Assembly: GCA_963737405.1 (NCBI GenBank)
Contig: CAVTSL010000013.1
Coordinates: 81,640-145,639, forward strand
Source of the DNA: JACCTU01 sp963737405
Lineage (GTDB): Bacteria; Actinomycetota; Thermoleophilia; Gaiellales; Gaiellaceae
Direction of reading: 5' to 3'
DNA length: 64,000 bases
Part shown: in pieces, positions 51,798-59,596 of the stretch
Position numbering within the stretch: the stretch's first letter is position 1
Layout of the letters: every line of letters starts with the position of its first letter
The notes under the pieces: model-generated
Seen by the model: the letters and a program-made list of their open reading frames with translations, nothing else
Databases searched by the model: none
What the model was told of the DNA's origin: nothing
Translations under genes and position numbers: made by a program

Positions 51798-52289
51798 TCA
51801 GGTGACTTCCCGGAGCCTGCCCGTCTTGACGTCGTAGACGAAACCGCGGACGTTCTCCTTCCGCGGGATGAAGGGGCTCGCCTTGATCCTGGCGATCGAC
51901 TGGCGGACGTCCCCCTCGAGGTCGTCGAAGGTCTCGGCCGACCACTGCGGCTTCAGGCCCGTCTCGCGCTCGATCTCCCGCCTGAACTCGCCGTCGTCGA
52001 ACGTGAGCATCCCGCAGTCGGTGTGGTGGATCAGGATGATCTCCTCGGTCCCGAGCAACCGCTGCGAGATCGCGAGCGAGCGGATCTCGTCCTCGGTGAC
52101 GACGCCGCCTGCGTTCCGGATGACGTGCGCGTCGCCCTCGTTGAGCCCGAGCAGGCCGTACGGGTTCAAGCGTGCGTCCATGCAGGCGAGAATCGCGACC
52201 CGCTTCGCCGGTGGAAGGGGAAGATCGCCTCGATCGAACTTGTCGGCGTACTCCTCCGCGTTCCGGAGGAGCTCGTCGGTGACGCTCAT
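51798..52289 (-). CDS. Beta-carbonic anhydrase family protein
   Basis: 163 residues. RVAILACMDARLNPYGLLGL carries the Cys and Asp-Arg dyad; HVIRNAGGVVTEDEIRSLAISQRLLGTEEIILIHHTDCGML carries the zinc His and Cys. This is the short type found in actinobacteria. Hydrates CO2 to bicarbonate. ATG with AAGGAGG upstream and a TATAGT -10 further up, so this gene has a normal leader. Confidence 0.9.
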   Translation of the reverse strand: MSVTDELLRNAEEYADKFDRGDLPLPPAKRVAILACMDARLNPYGLLGLNEGDAHVIRNAGGVVTEDEIRSLAISQRLLGTEEIILIHHTDCGMLTFDDGEFRREIERETGLKPQWSAETFDDLEGDVRQSIARIKASPFIPRKENVRGFVYDVKTGRLREVT

Positions 52290-52325
52290 GCTGGCTCCCT
52301 CCTTCTGGCGTCCCTGAAGCCTCGG

Positions 52326-52331
52326 ACTATA
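52326..52331 (-). promoter_or_regulatory. -10 box TATAGT (extended TGTATAGT) of the carbonic anhydrase gene
   Basis: On the minus strand TTTGTATAGT forms an extended -10 about 36 bases before the ATG, giving a leader of about 30 bases that contains the ribosome-binding site. No clear -35. Confidence 0.5.
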
Positions 52332-52353
52332 CAAACTGAAGTAGAGGCTCGGC

Positions 52354-53004
52354 TCAGGCGTTGCGCACGCGATACGTGATGTGCGTGACGTTCGGCGAAC
52401 CGACGACGTCGACTCGCTCGAGCGCCGCGTCGTCCGGTCCGAGATCGTCGAACAGGCGCGTGCCGCTCCCGAGCAGGAGCGGGGCGAGGTGGAGCTCGAG
52501 CTCGTCGACGAGGCCGGCGCGAATGGCCTGCTGGATCGCGCTCGCACCGCCGGCGACGTTGACGTTCTTCTCGCCTGCGGCTGCCTTCGCCTGCTCGACC
52601 GCGCTCTCGATCCCGTCCTCGACGAACGTGAACGTCGTCCCGCCCTGCTTCGGCACCGTCGCCCGCGGGTGGTGCGTCAGCACGAACACGGGCACGCGGA
52701 AGGGCGGGTCGTCTCCCCACCAGCCGTCGGGATTCGGGTCGGACTCCCACGGGCCCTCGCCGCCGCTGAACATGCGGCGACCCATCACGACGGCGCCGGT
52801 CGCCTCGACGGCCCGCGCCATGCGCTCGGAGTCGGCGTTTTGCCCGCCGCCCTCCTTGCCGTGCCGCTCGCGCCACGCCGCAAGCTCGACGGCCCAGTCG
52901 TGGAGCCGTTCGCCGCCTTCCCCGAGCGGTTGCTCGAGGGTCGCGTTCGGCCCGGCGACGAATCCGTCGAGGGACATCGTGATCTCGGCGATGACCTTGC
53001 TCAT
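52354..53004 (-). CDS. Dihydrofolate-reductase-fold (RibD C-terminal-like) protein
   Basis: 216 residues. MSKVIAEITMSLDGFVAGPN is the standard start; AVVMGRRMFSGGEGPW is the NADPH helix; VFVLTHHPRATVPKQGGTTFTFV and VNVAGGASAIQQAIRAGLVDELELHLAPLLLGSGTRLFDDL are shared with YyaP/YwjB-like reductases of the RibD C-terminal family. Probably an NADPH reductase of unknown substrate. GGGAGG lies 5 bases before the ATG. Confidence 0.88.
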   Translation of the reverse strand: MSKVIAEITMSLDGFVAGPNATLEQPLGEGGERLHDWAVELAAWRERHGKEGGGQNADSERMARAVEATGAVVMGRRMFSGGEGPWESDPNPDGWWGDDPPFRVPVFVLTHHPRATVPKQGGTTFTFVEDGIESAVEQAKAAAGEKNVNVAGGASAIQQAIRAGLVDELELHLAPLLLGSGTRLFDDLGPDDAALERVDVVGSPNVTHITYRVRNA

Positions 53005-53235
53005 CGGAACCTCCCGTTCGTGGGAACTCTGGACCTCGGACTACCCGGAGCCGCACATCTCATCGCACCCGGCGAGAGTGGTCCTGTCCGGTCGTTCAGT
53101 TGTGGGCCGCCGCGCTTGCTGCAAGCGTTCCGAGGCCGGCGCGGGGAAGGCCGCGTCCCCGTGCCAGTGCGAGGTCGCCTGCGGAGCCGTCGAGGTTCCG
53201 CGGGCGGCCTCGCTCGCACGAGCGATGATGCGCCC

Positions 53236-54366
53236 GTGTCCGCCCCGGCCGAGCGCAGCGTCCGCGTCTCGACGCTCGAGCTGTTCTTCGACCTCGTCTT
53301 CGTCTTCACGATCACGCAGCTGACCGGCGTGCTCGTCGACGGACAGGACGCCGCCGCGGTCGCGCAGGTGGTGGTGATGCTGCTCCTGATCTGGTGGATG
53401 TACGACGGGTACGCGTGGCTGACGAACGCCATCGCGACCGATCGGTTCCGATTCCGTCTGCTGCTGATCGGGGGGATGGGCGGGTTCCTCGTGATCGCGC
53501 TGGCCGTGCCGAAGGCGTACGACGGGGACGGGCTCGCGTTCGGGCTCGGGTACCTCGTCGTCGTCGTGCTGCACGCCGCGATGTTCGTGCGCGGGACGTC
53601 GGTCTCGGAGGCGCGGGCGATCCTCCGCATCGCGCCGTTCAACCTCGTCGCCGTCGCGCTCGTGCTCGTCGGCGGCGGGCTCGGCGGCGACTGGCAGTGG
53701 GCGCTCTGGGCGTCCGCGGCCGTTCTCCTCTGGCTGACCCCGCGGTTCACGACCGTCGAAGGCTTCGTCGTGTCGGTCTCGCACTTCGTCGAGCGTCACG
53801 GGCTCGTCGTGATCGTCGCGCTCGGCGAGTCGGTCGTCGTGATCGGAGCAGGAGCGGCCGGGCTTCCGCTCGACGGCGGGCTCGTGCTCGTCGCGCTCCT
53901 CTCGCTCAGCCTGAGCGCCGCTCTGTGGTGGGTGTACTTCAGCGACGAGGAGGAGGTCGAGCGCGCCTTCACCGAAGCGGCGCCGGAGCGGCGCCCCGAC
54001 CTCGCACTGAAGGGCTTCGGCTACTGGCACTACGGGATCCTGCTCGGCATCGTCGCCCTCGCCGCCGGGCTCAAGAAGGCGATCGGCGATCCGTACGAGC
54101 CGCTCGACGACTGGATCTCGGCGGCGCTCAGCGTCGGCACGGCGCTCTTCATCGTGTCCGAGGTCGGGTTCCGACGGACGTTCGGTCTGGCGCGGAACCG
54201 GATCCGGCTCGTCACGGCCGCGGTCGTGGTCGCGACGATCCCGCTCGGCACGGAGCTCGGCGCCGCAGCGCAGGTCGGTGCGATCGCGGCCCTCGTCGCG
54301 GCGGGGCTCGCGGCGGAGTGGCGAGCCGACCGTGCGGAGGTTCCGAGTCTCGGCGGTGACGGCTGA
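53236..54366 (+). CDS. Low temperature requirement protein A (LtrA) family membrane protein
   Basis: 376 residues, about ten TM helices. VSTLELFFDLVFVFTITQLTGVL is the defining N-terminal motif; YWHYGILLGIVALAAGLKKAIGDP and HFVERHGLVVIVALGESVVVIGAG are also conserved. LtrA was named from Listeria cold growth; its activity is unknown. GTG at 53236 is preferred since it directly precedes the family motif and has GATGAT 6 bases upstream. Confidence 0.88.
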   Translation: MSAPAERSVRVSTLELFFDLVFVFTITQLTGVLVDGQDAAAVAQVVVMLLLIWWMYDGYAWLTNAIATDRFRFRLLLIGGMGGFLVIALAVPKAYDGDGLAFGLGYLVVVVLHAAMFVRGTSVSEARAILRIAPFNLVAVALVLVGGGLGGDWQWALWASAAVLLWLTPRFTTVEGFVVSVSHFVERHGLVVIVALGESVVVIGAGAAGLPLDGGLVLVALLSLSLSAALWWVYFSDEEEVERAFTEAAPERRPDLALKGFGYWHYGILLGIVALAAGLKKAIGDPYEPLDDWISAALSVGTALFIVSEVGFRRTFGLARNRIRLVTAAVVVATIPLGTELGAAAQVGAIAALVAAGLAAEWRADRAEVPSLGGDG

Positions 54367-54373
54367 GGGGCCG

Positions 54374-54379
54374 TACACT
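54374..54379 (+). promoter_or_regulatory. -10 box TACACT of a 36-residue membrane peptide gene (leaderless)
   Basis: TACACT, 6 bases, then GTG at 54386; same form as at mutS2 and dxr. Confidence 0.5.
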
Positions 54380-54385
54380 CAGTGT

Positions 54386-54496
54386 GTGGGACTCGTGGTA
54401 TTTGCCGTCGGGGCTGTGATGGCCGCCGCCGCTCTGTCGTGGTGGTTGTGGGTTCGCCTGCGTCCGTCTCGTCCCGGCGGAGGCCGTCGGTACTGA
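54386..54496 (+). CDS. Very small membrane protein (36 aa)
   Basis: MGLVVFAVGAVMAAAALSWW then LWVRLRPSRPGGGRRY: one TM helix followed by a basic tail, the usual inside-positive layout. A leaderless promoter box sits 6 bases before the GTG, which supports the call. 20 bases after LtrA. Function unknown. Confidence 0.5.
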   Translation: MGLVVFAVGAVMAAAALSWWLWVRLRPSRPGGGRRY

Positions 54497-54582
54497 GGCC
54501 GGTGGGCCGCAAGTCGGCGTCTGATCGGGCGTCTTCTTGGTAGCGGCCTGAGCGGTTCCGGAGGGGTACCGGCCGGGCTGTC

Positions 54583-54628
54583 CGAAGGCCCGGTGCCTGC
54601 GTCTGGCGCTTGCGGCGCCGGGCCTTCG
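54583..54628. terminator. 11-bp perfect hairpin between convergent small genes
   Basis: CGAAGGCCCGG (54583-54593) pairs with CCGGGCCTTCG (54618-54628). The stem is the same as that of the terminator at 51589-51637. There is no U tract; it lies between two small genes that point at each other, so it may work both ways. Confidence 0.5.
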
Positions 54629-54669
54629 CTCGACTAGAACAGTCCCTCGCCTTGGCCCGTGAACGCGGG

Positions 54670-54762
54670 TCAACGTACCGCCGGCCTCCACCATGCTCGT
54701 CCCTGGTCGAGTGCGGCGAACACGAACTCGATCAGCTCCTCGCTTGCCGGAATGTCGCTCAC
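54670..54762 (-). CDS. Candidate 30-residue soluble protein
   Basis: MSDIPASEELIEFVFAALDQ then GRAWWRPAVR. Amphipathic helix with a basic/Trp end. GTG start with TAGGCT 5 bases upstream on the minus strand. Short and unsupported by homology; kept because of the promoter box and sensible composition. Confidence 0.3.
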   Translation of the reverse strand: MSDIPASEELIEFVFAALDQGRAWWRPAVR

Positions 54763-54767
54763 GCCGG

Positions 54768-54773
54768 AGCCTA
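54768..54773 (-). promoter_or_regulatory. -10 box TAGGCT before the 30-residue gene
   Basis: Minus strand TAGGCT, 5 bases, GTG at 54762. Confidence 0.3.
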
Positions 54774-54979
54774 GCGCTCCGTTTTCGCCGATCCACGCCT
54801 GGCGTATCCGGCGCTCGCTCGGCGGCGTTGTAGTGGTGCGGCAGCTTTTGGAGGGGTCATGAGCGCCGTTGGGTGGGCTCGGGGTGCGGACTGACGGCGT
54901 GCCCCCGGGCCCTCCTCTTGTCGAGCTGATCCATTTGGAGCAAACCGGTCGGCCAGTAGATCCGTCCGGTGCGGCGGCG

Positions 54980-54985
54980 TATGTT
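54980..54985 (+). promoter_or_regulatory. -10 box TATGTT of a small zinc-ribbon gene (leaderless)
   Basis: TATGTT, 6 bases, then GTG at 54992. The same TATGTTGGCGC string precedes the tRNA-Pro. Confidence 0.5.
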
Positions 54986-54991
54986 GGCGCC

Positions 54992-55177
54992 GTGCGGTTG
55001 TGGTGCGAGGAGTGCCTCCTGCTGGCCGACGATCAGGCTCGCGGCTGGCGGGTCCTACGGGTTGACCTGCCCGGCGAGGACGAGGAACCGATGCTCGCGA
55101 CCTACTGCCCGGACTGCGCGGAGCGGGAGCTGGGGCTCGGCCGCCGCGATCACAGGCATCGGGCCGACCCCTCGTAG
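54992..55177 (+). CDS. Small zinc-ribbon protein (61 aa)
   Basis: Reads MRLWCEECLLLADDQARGWR, VLRVDLPGEDEEPMLATYCP, DCAERELGLG and a basic tail. Two Cys pairs, C5-x-x-C8 and C39-x-x-C42, form a zinc ribbon. Such short proteins with a WCEEC...YCPDCAERE pattern are common and uncharacterised in actinobacteria. The leaderless box fixes the start at GTG 54992. Confidence 0.65.
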   Translation: MRLWCEECLLLADDQARGWRVLRVDLPGEDEEPMLATYCPDCAERELGLGRRDHRHRADPS

Positions 55178-55334
55178 TCGAGGTCCCACGTCCGCCTGCC
55201 CGGAGGGGTAACGCCGGACAAGACGCACGCGGGAACCCGGCCACGGACGCTACGCGGTTCGCGCTCGCATCACATCACTCGAACGAGGCAAGCTCCGGCG
55301 GGTCCCGTCGAGGTGTTCGAGCTTCGGATTCGGC

Positions 55335-55340
55335 TATGTT
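55335..55340 (+). promoter_or_regulatory. -10 box TATGTT of tRNA-Pro
   Basis: TATGTT ends 8 bases before the mature 5' end of the tRNA, so the primary transcript would have almost no 5' leader. From 55178 to 55334 nothing else was identified. Confidence 0.5.
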
Positions 55341-55348
55341 GGCGCGAA

Positions 55349-55423
55349 CGGGGCGTGGCGCAGCCTGGTTAGCGCGCCAGTCTGGGGGACTGGAGGTCCC
55401 GAGTTCGAATCTCGGCGCCCCGA
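55349..55423 (+). tRNA. tRNA-Pro (anticodon GGG)
   Basis: Acceptor stem CGGGGCG (55349-55355) pairs with CGCCCCG (55416-55422); the C1-G72 pair is typical of bacterial tRNA-Pro. The anticodon stem CCAGT/ACTGG holds the loop CTGGGGG, giving anticodon GGG. The T arm is GGTCCCGAGTTCGAATCTCGG-like with TTCGAAT. Discriminator A; CCA is not encoded. A terminator follows at once. Its 3' part is duplicated at 62111. Confidence 0.95.
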
Positions 55424-55426
55424 TTG

Positions 55427-55454
55427 AAAAGCCGCCGCAAGAGGCGGCTTTTTG
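55427..55454 (+). terminator. Terminator after tRNA-Pro
   Basis: AAAAGCCGCC pairs with GGCGGCTTTT around GCAAGA, followed by TTG; a classic intrinsic terminator. A second small hairpin GTTGCC/GGCAAC follows. Confidence 0.9.
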
Positions 55455-55628
55455 TTGTTGCCGTAGGCAACGCGGGCCCAAGTGGTCCGAACATGGTCGG
55501 TGGGAGGCCGTGGTTGCTCGTGCTCATTCGGTTGTCTCCGTGCCTGGGCTGGCAGTCAGGCTCCCGGCGCTGTGGCGTCGATTCGTGACTCGCGTTTCAG
55601 GCTGAGCTAACCGGAAAGGCGCTTGGAG

Positions 55629-56759
55629 ATGGAAGCATCCGAGCCCGCATCAGGCATCCCGCGACAGCCGGGGTCGGACTACGAGGTCGCCGTGATCGGT
55701 GCGGGTCAGGCCGGGCTCGCGATCGGCTACTTCCTGAAGCAGCAGGGCCGAGGTTTCGTGATCCTGGAGGCGGCCGATTCGATCGGTCCCGCGTGGCGAG
55801 AGCGCTGGGAGTCGCTGACGTTGTTCACGCCTCGCCGCTACAGCGGCCTTCCCGGCCTCCCGTTCCCCGGCGATCCCGAGGGCTATCCGACGCGTGACGA
55901 GGTCATCGCGTACCTGGAGCGCTACGCGGAGACGTTCGAGCTTCCGATCGAACTGAACAGCCCGGTCCGGAGACTGTTAGCAGCCGACGCTGGGTTCGTA
56001 CTCGAGAGCGACGGGAGGACGATCACGGCCGACCAGGCCGTCGTTGCGACAGGCCCCTTCCAGAAGCCGTTCGTTCCGGAGGCAGCCGAGCGCCTTGAGT
56101 CCGAGGTCCTCCAGATGCACGCGACCGGCTACCGCAACCCCCGCGGCATCCCGGACGGAACTGTCCTCGTCGTTGGTGGAGGCAACACGGGTTTCCAGAT
56201 CGCGAAGGAGCTTTCGAGAACGCACCGGGTCGTTCTCGCTGTCGGCTCGAGGCAGACGCCGCTGCCGCAACGGCTGCTGGGACGCGATCTCTTCTGGTGG
56301 CTGACCACGTCGCGTCTGTTCAACACGACGATCGATTCACGGCTTGGCCGCCGGCTGAGCACTCGCGAGACGCTGATCGGCTCCAGCCCGCGCGAGCTCC
56401 GGCGCAACTACGGGGTCGACCTGAAATCCCGTGCTGTCGACGCGAATGGACGCAGAGTGCGGTTCGAGGACGGGAGCGAGCTCGAGCTCGACGCGGTCAT
56501 CTGGGCGACGGGATACCGGCCCGACTACTCCTGGATCGAGCTTCCCGTCCTCAACGAGGCCGGCCGACTGCGCCACCGCCGAGGCGTGACCGACGTTCCC
56601 GGCCTCTACGTCCTCGGTTTGACCTGGCAGTACAGACGCGGCTCGGCACTGATCGGATGGGTGAAGGACGACGCGGAGTTCATCGCCGAGCAGATCACGA
56701 CCTTCCAACAGACGAAGAGCCAGAAAGACGTCCGGCTAGAGCAAAGAGAGAGGGTTTGA
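55629..56759 (+). CDS. Flavin-containing monooxygenase (CzcO/YUCCA-like)
   Basis: 376 residues. FAD loop VAVIGAGQAGLAIGYFLKQQG, NADPH loop TVLVVGGGNTGFQIAKEL, and the linker LQMHATGYRNP, close to the class B flavin monooxygenase pattern (H-x-x-x-Y-R). GSVRPAW-like DSIGPAWRERWESLTLFTPRRYSGLPG and ATGYRPDYSWIELPV are also conserved. Related CzcO/ArsO proteins sit in metal or arsenic resistance islands, which fits the neighbour. ATG with GGAAAGG 9 bases upstream. First gene after the tRNA-Pro; probably co-transcribed with the oxidase. Confidence 0.85.
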   Translation: MEASEPASGIPRQPGSDYEVAVIGAGQAGLAIGYFLKQQGRGFVILEAADSIGPAWRERWESLTLFTPRRYSGLPGLPFPGDPEGYPTRDEVIAYLERYAETFELPIELNSPVRRLLAADAGFVLESDGRTITADQAVVATGPFQKPFVPEAAERLESEVLQMHATGYRNPRGIPDGTVLVVGGGNTGFQIAKELSRTHRVVLAVGSRQTPLPQRLLGRDLFWWLTTSRLFNTTIDSRLGRRLSTRETLIGSSPRELRRNYGVDLKSRAVDANGRRVRFEDGSELELDAVIWATGYRPDYSWIELPVLNEAGRLRHRRGVTDVPGLYVLGLTWQYRRGSALIGWVKDDAEFIAEQITTFQQTKSQKDVRLEQRERV

Positions 56760-56762
56760 GCA

Positions 56763-58559
56763 TTGGCACATGACTCCCACGAGACCCGTACCGAGACGAT
56801 CGACGGCCTCCCGACGGACACCGAGGGCCTCCCGCAGGCGACGAGTCCGGAGGTGGTCGAGCTCTCCAACGGCGACTCCTTCGAGCTCGAGATCGCTCCT
56901 GTCGCGAAGCGCATCGGCGACGCGACCGTGCGCATGCTCGCCTACAACGGCTCGATCCCCGGCCCGACGCTGAAGATCCCGCAGGGCGCGACTGTGACCG
57001 TCCCGGTCACGAACCGCGGCGACCTCGACGCGACCGTGCACTGGCACGGCCTCCGGCTCGAGAACCGGTTTGACGGGACGCACGACACGCAGGCACCGAT
57101 CCCGGTCGGAGAGACGTTCACCTACGAGATCAGCGTTCCCGACCCCGGCGCCTACTGGTACCACCCGCACATTCGGGAGGACTACGGCCAGGAGATGGGG
57201 CTCTACGGCAACATCCTCGTCGACCCCGCCGACTCCGACTACTGGCCGCCCGCCCACCGCGAACTGCTGCTGACGCTGGACGACATCCTGATCGAGGACG
57301 GGAAGGTCGCTGCATTCAGTGAGACGGAGACCACGCACGTCGCGATGGGTCGTTTCGGCAACGTGATGCTCGTCGCCGGCGAGCCCGATCTCGAGCTGAC
57401 CGCAAAGCAGGGTGAGGTAGTGCGCCTCTACCTGACGAACACGGCGAACACCCGCGTGTTCAACGTGGCCTCGCCCGGCGCTCGCATGAAGCTCGTCGGA
57501 GCCGACAGCGGGCACTACGAGCACGAGGACTTCGTCGAGGAGGCGCTCCTGGCTCCCTCCGAGCGCGTCGTCGTCGACGTCCTCTTCGACGAGCCCGGCG
57601 AGCTCACCCTCGAGCACAGAACCCCCGATCGCTCCTATCCACTCGCGAAAGTCACCGTGACCGAGAAGGCGGCTGATCCCGCCCTCGCGGAAGAGTTCGA
57701 CGCGCCACGGAAGAACGCGGACATGGCAGCGGAACGGCAGCGAGCCGCCGCCTACTTCACCGTGCCCCCCGACAAGACGCTCGCCTTCGTCGCGGAGATG
57801 GACATGGCGATTCCCGAGGGGACCGCGGTCATCTACGCCTGCCCGATGCATCCAGAGGTGGTCAGCGACGAGCCCGGCAAATGTCCGAAGTGCGGGATGA
57901 AGCTGCTCGCAACCGCAGCTTCCGCCGAGACCACCTACGCCTGCCCGATGCATCCCGAAGTGGTCAGCGACTCGCCCGACCGCTGCCCCAAGTGCGGGAT
58001 GAAGCTCGTACCCGCGCACCTCGTCGGGTCAACCGGCCACGAGCACCATGGTCACGGCGGGCACGAGGAACACCAGGGAGGATCCGGGCATCGCAACCAT
58101 GAGGGCCGCGGTCACCACGGCGACGAGCACGGCCATGCCCACGACCATGACGCGGCCCAGGGGATCGAGTGGGAAGACGACATGGTCGAGGTGAACCGGA
58201 TGACGACGCCGGCGAACATGCGTTGGAAGCTCGTCGACCGCGACACGGGCGCCGAGAACGCAGGGATCGACTGGCGGTTCCGGGTCGGCGACCGGGTGAA
58301 GATCCGTCTCGTCAACGAGATGGACTCTGATCATCCGATGCCCCACCCGTTCCACGTTCACGGTGCAGGACGCTTCCTGATCCTCGCTCGCGACGGCGAA
58401 GATGAGCCGAATCTGGTCTGGAAGGACACCGTGCTCGTGCGGACCGGCGAGACCGTGGACATCTTGCTCGACGTCACGAATCCGGGAACCTGGATGGCGC
58501 ACTGCCACATCGCCGAGCACCACGAGAGCGGGATGATGTTCAGCTTCAACGTGGAGTGA
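56763..58559 (+). CDS. Multicopper oxidase with two inserted heavy-metal-binding domains and a His-rich linker
   Basis: 598 residues. Three cupredoxin domains: domain 1 holds HWHG (93-96) and WYHPH (132-136); domain 2 spans about 165-300; domain 3 holds HPFHVHG (528-534) and HCHIAEHHESGM (580-591), completing types 1, 2 and 3 copper sites with Met591 as axial ligand. Between domains 2 and 3 lie two HMBD units, YACPMHPEVVSDEPGKCPKC (358-377) and YACPMHPEVVSDSPDRCPKC (392-411), then a His-rich stretch 425-462. No signal peptide. TTG start 4 bases after the monooxygenase stop. Likely a copper or other metal oxidase coupled to metal capture; substrate unknown. Confidence 0.9.
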   Translation: MAHDSHETRTETIDGLPTDTEGLPQATSPEVVELSNGDSFELEIAPVAKRIGDATVRMLAYNGSIPGPTLKIPQGATVTVPVTNRGDLDATVHWHGLRLENRFDGTHDTQAPIPVGETFTYEISVPDPGAYWYHPHIREDYGQEMGLYGNILVDPADSDYWPPAHRELLLTLDDILIEDGKVAAFSETETTHVAMGRFGNVMLVAGEPDLELTAKQGEVVRLYLTNTANTRVFNVASPGARMKLVGADSGHYEHEDFVEEALLAPSERVVVDVLFDEPGELTLEHRTPDRSYPLAKVTVTEKAADPALAEEFDAPRKNADMAAERQRAAAYFTVPPDKTLAFVAEMDMAIPEGTAVIYACPMHPEVVSDEPGKCPKCGMKLLATAASAETTYACPMHPEVVSDSPDRCPKCGMKLVPAHLVGSTGHEHHGHGGHEEHQGGSGHRNHEGRGHHGDEHGHAHDHDAAQGIEWEDDMVEVNRMTTPANMRWKLVDRDTGAENAGIDWRFRVGDRVKIRLVNEMDSDHPMPHPFHVHGAGRFLILARDGEDEPNLVWKDTVLVRTGETVDILLDVTNPGTWMAHCHIAEHHESGMMFSFNVE

Positions 58560-58598
58560 TCTGCTCGCGCGACGCGTGCCACCGAACTGAAAGGCCCC

Positions 58599-59372
58599 AT
58601 GAGCCAGCCACGACCCACCGATCCGATTGGATCCATTGGATGGACCGAACGCACCGGGGGAGTGCTGACCGCTCGGGAATGCCTAACACTTGCGCGGCCC
58701 CTGCTGCGGGGGGAGCTCAGCATTCTTGCCGGCCGTCTCGCGATGGTGCTCCGAATGCACTCGGGACGCCGGAGTTCCATCGATCCGGCGAGCCTGGTGC
58801 CTCCCGACTCCCCTCTCGCAAGAGATGCCGAGGTCGCCGCGCAGGACCGCTTGACACCGGCACTCCTCAACCATTCCAGTCGTGCCTACACGTGGGGCGC
58901 GGCCATCGCCGCACTTCACGGGATCACGTTCGACCGTGAGCTCCTGTACCTGGCTGCAATGTTCCACGACACCGGGATCCCGAGCCCGGTGCCCGACGTC
59001 GACTTCACGGTTCGCAGCGCCGCGTTGGCACGCGAGTTCACGGACAGCCACCACGTGCCTGCCGACATCCGCGAGCTCGTTGCAAACGCGATCGCCATGC
59101 ACCACACCCCCGGCGTTGGCCTCGAATCCGGTGCCGAGGCCTACCTCCTATCTGCCGGCGCAGCCGTCGATGTGTTCGGCCTACGCAGCAACGAGATACC
59201 CGATGCAGTCCGCCAGAGCGTCATCCAGGAGTACCCGCGGTTGGGCTTCAAGCGGGAGTTCGCCGGGCTTCTCCGAGCCGAGGCCAAGCAAGTCCCTCGT
59301 GGCCGCGCCTGGTACCTGCACCGCTTCGCCCTGAGCGACCTGAGCATTCGGCTCGCGCCCTTCCGTGGTTGA
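58599..59372 (+). CDS. HD-domain protein (cyanamide-hydratase-like)
   Basis: 257 residues. LTPALLNHSSRAYTWGAAIAAL (first His), ELLYLAAMFHDTGIPSPVPDVDF (H-D pair), FTDSHHVPADIRELVANAIAMHHTPG (further His), and AAVDVFGLRS (last Asp) make a full HD site, in the pattern of cyanamide hydratase/HD YfbR-like proteins. N-terminal 60 residues (LLRGELSILAGRLAMVLRMH) are extra. Lower GC than the chromosome core. Same strand as the oxidase, 39 bases downstream. Substrate unknown. Confidence 0.75.
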   Translation: MSQPRPTDPIGSIGWTERTGGVLTARECLTLARPLLRGELSILAGRLAMVLRMHSGRRSSIDPASLVPPDSPLARDAEVAAQDRLTPALLNHSSRAYTWGAAIAALHGITFDRELLYLAAMFHDTGIPSPVPDVDFTVRSAALAREFTDSHHVPADIRELVANAIAMHHTPGVGLESGAEAYLLSAGAAVDVFGLRSNEIPDAVRQSVIQEYPRLGFKREFAGLLRAEAKQVPRGRAWYLHRFALSDLSIRLAPFRG

Positions 59373-59423
59373 TGTGACGGCAACCGGCAAGGGGTACGGG
59401 CCCGCAGTCCAAAGTCTGTCGTG

Positions 59424-59487
59424 AACTGAAGACGCCGGCTTGCCGGCGATCGAGCCCGCGTAAGCGGGCTGCGGCCTCAGTTTTTCT
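59424..59487 (+). terminator. Three-way-junction RNA/terminator with two tetraloop hairpins
   Basis: AACTGA (59424-59429) pairs with TCAGTT (59477-59482) and encloses two perfect hairpins: CGCCGG-CTTG-CCGGCG and GCCCGC-GTAA-GCGGGC. Both loops (CUUG, and GUAA of the GNRA class) are known very stable tetraloops. A TTTTTCTC tract follows. It may simply end the oxidase-HD transcript, but the fold is richer than needed. Confidence 0.65.
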
Positions 59488-59515
59488 CGTCGGCCTCGTG
59501 GGAACACGTGCGGCT

Positions 59516-59596
59516 GTGCGTACGGTGTTTTGGCTCTATGCCTGCGTGATCGCGGTCGGGCTTGCCTTCTACATCGCCGTTGGGCTGCACGGATGA
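59516..59596 (+). CDS. Tiny membrane peptide (26 aa)
   Basis: MRTVFWLYACVIAVGLAFYI then AVGLHG: a single TM helix. Its TGA overlaps the ATG of the DUF6766-like gene (ATGA), the coupling used by many real gene pairs here. No strong ribosome-binding site before the GTG. Likely a partner of the next membrane protein, by position only. Confidence 0.45.
   Translation: MRTVFWLYACVIAVGLAFYIAVGLHG

Noticed and set aside
55977..58019. Minus-strand frame of 427 residues opposite the flavin monooxygenase and multicopper oxidase
   Set aside because: It is an antisense shadow; the plus strand encodes intact copper and FAD motifs.
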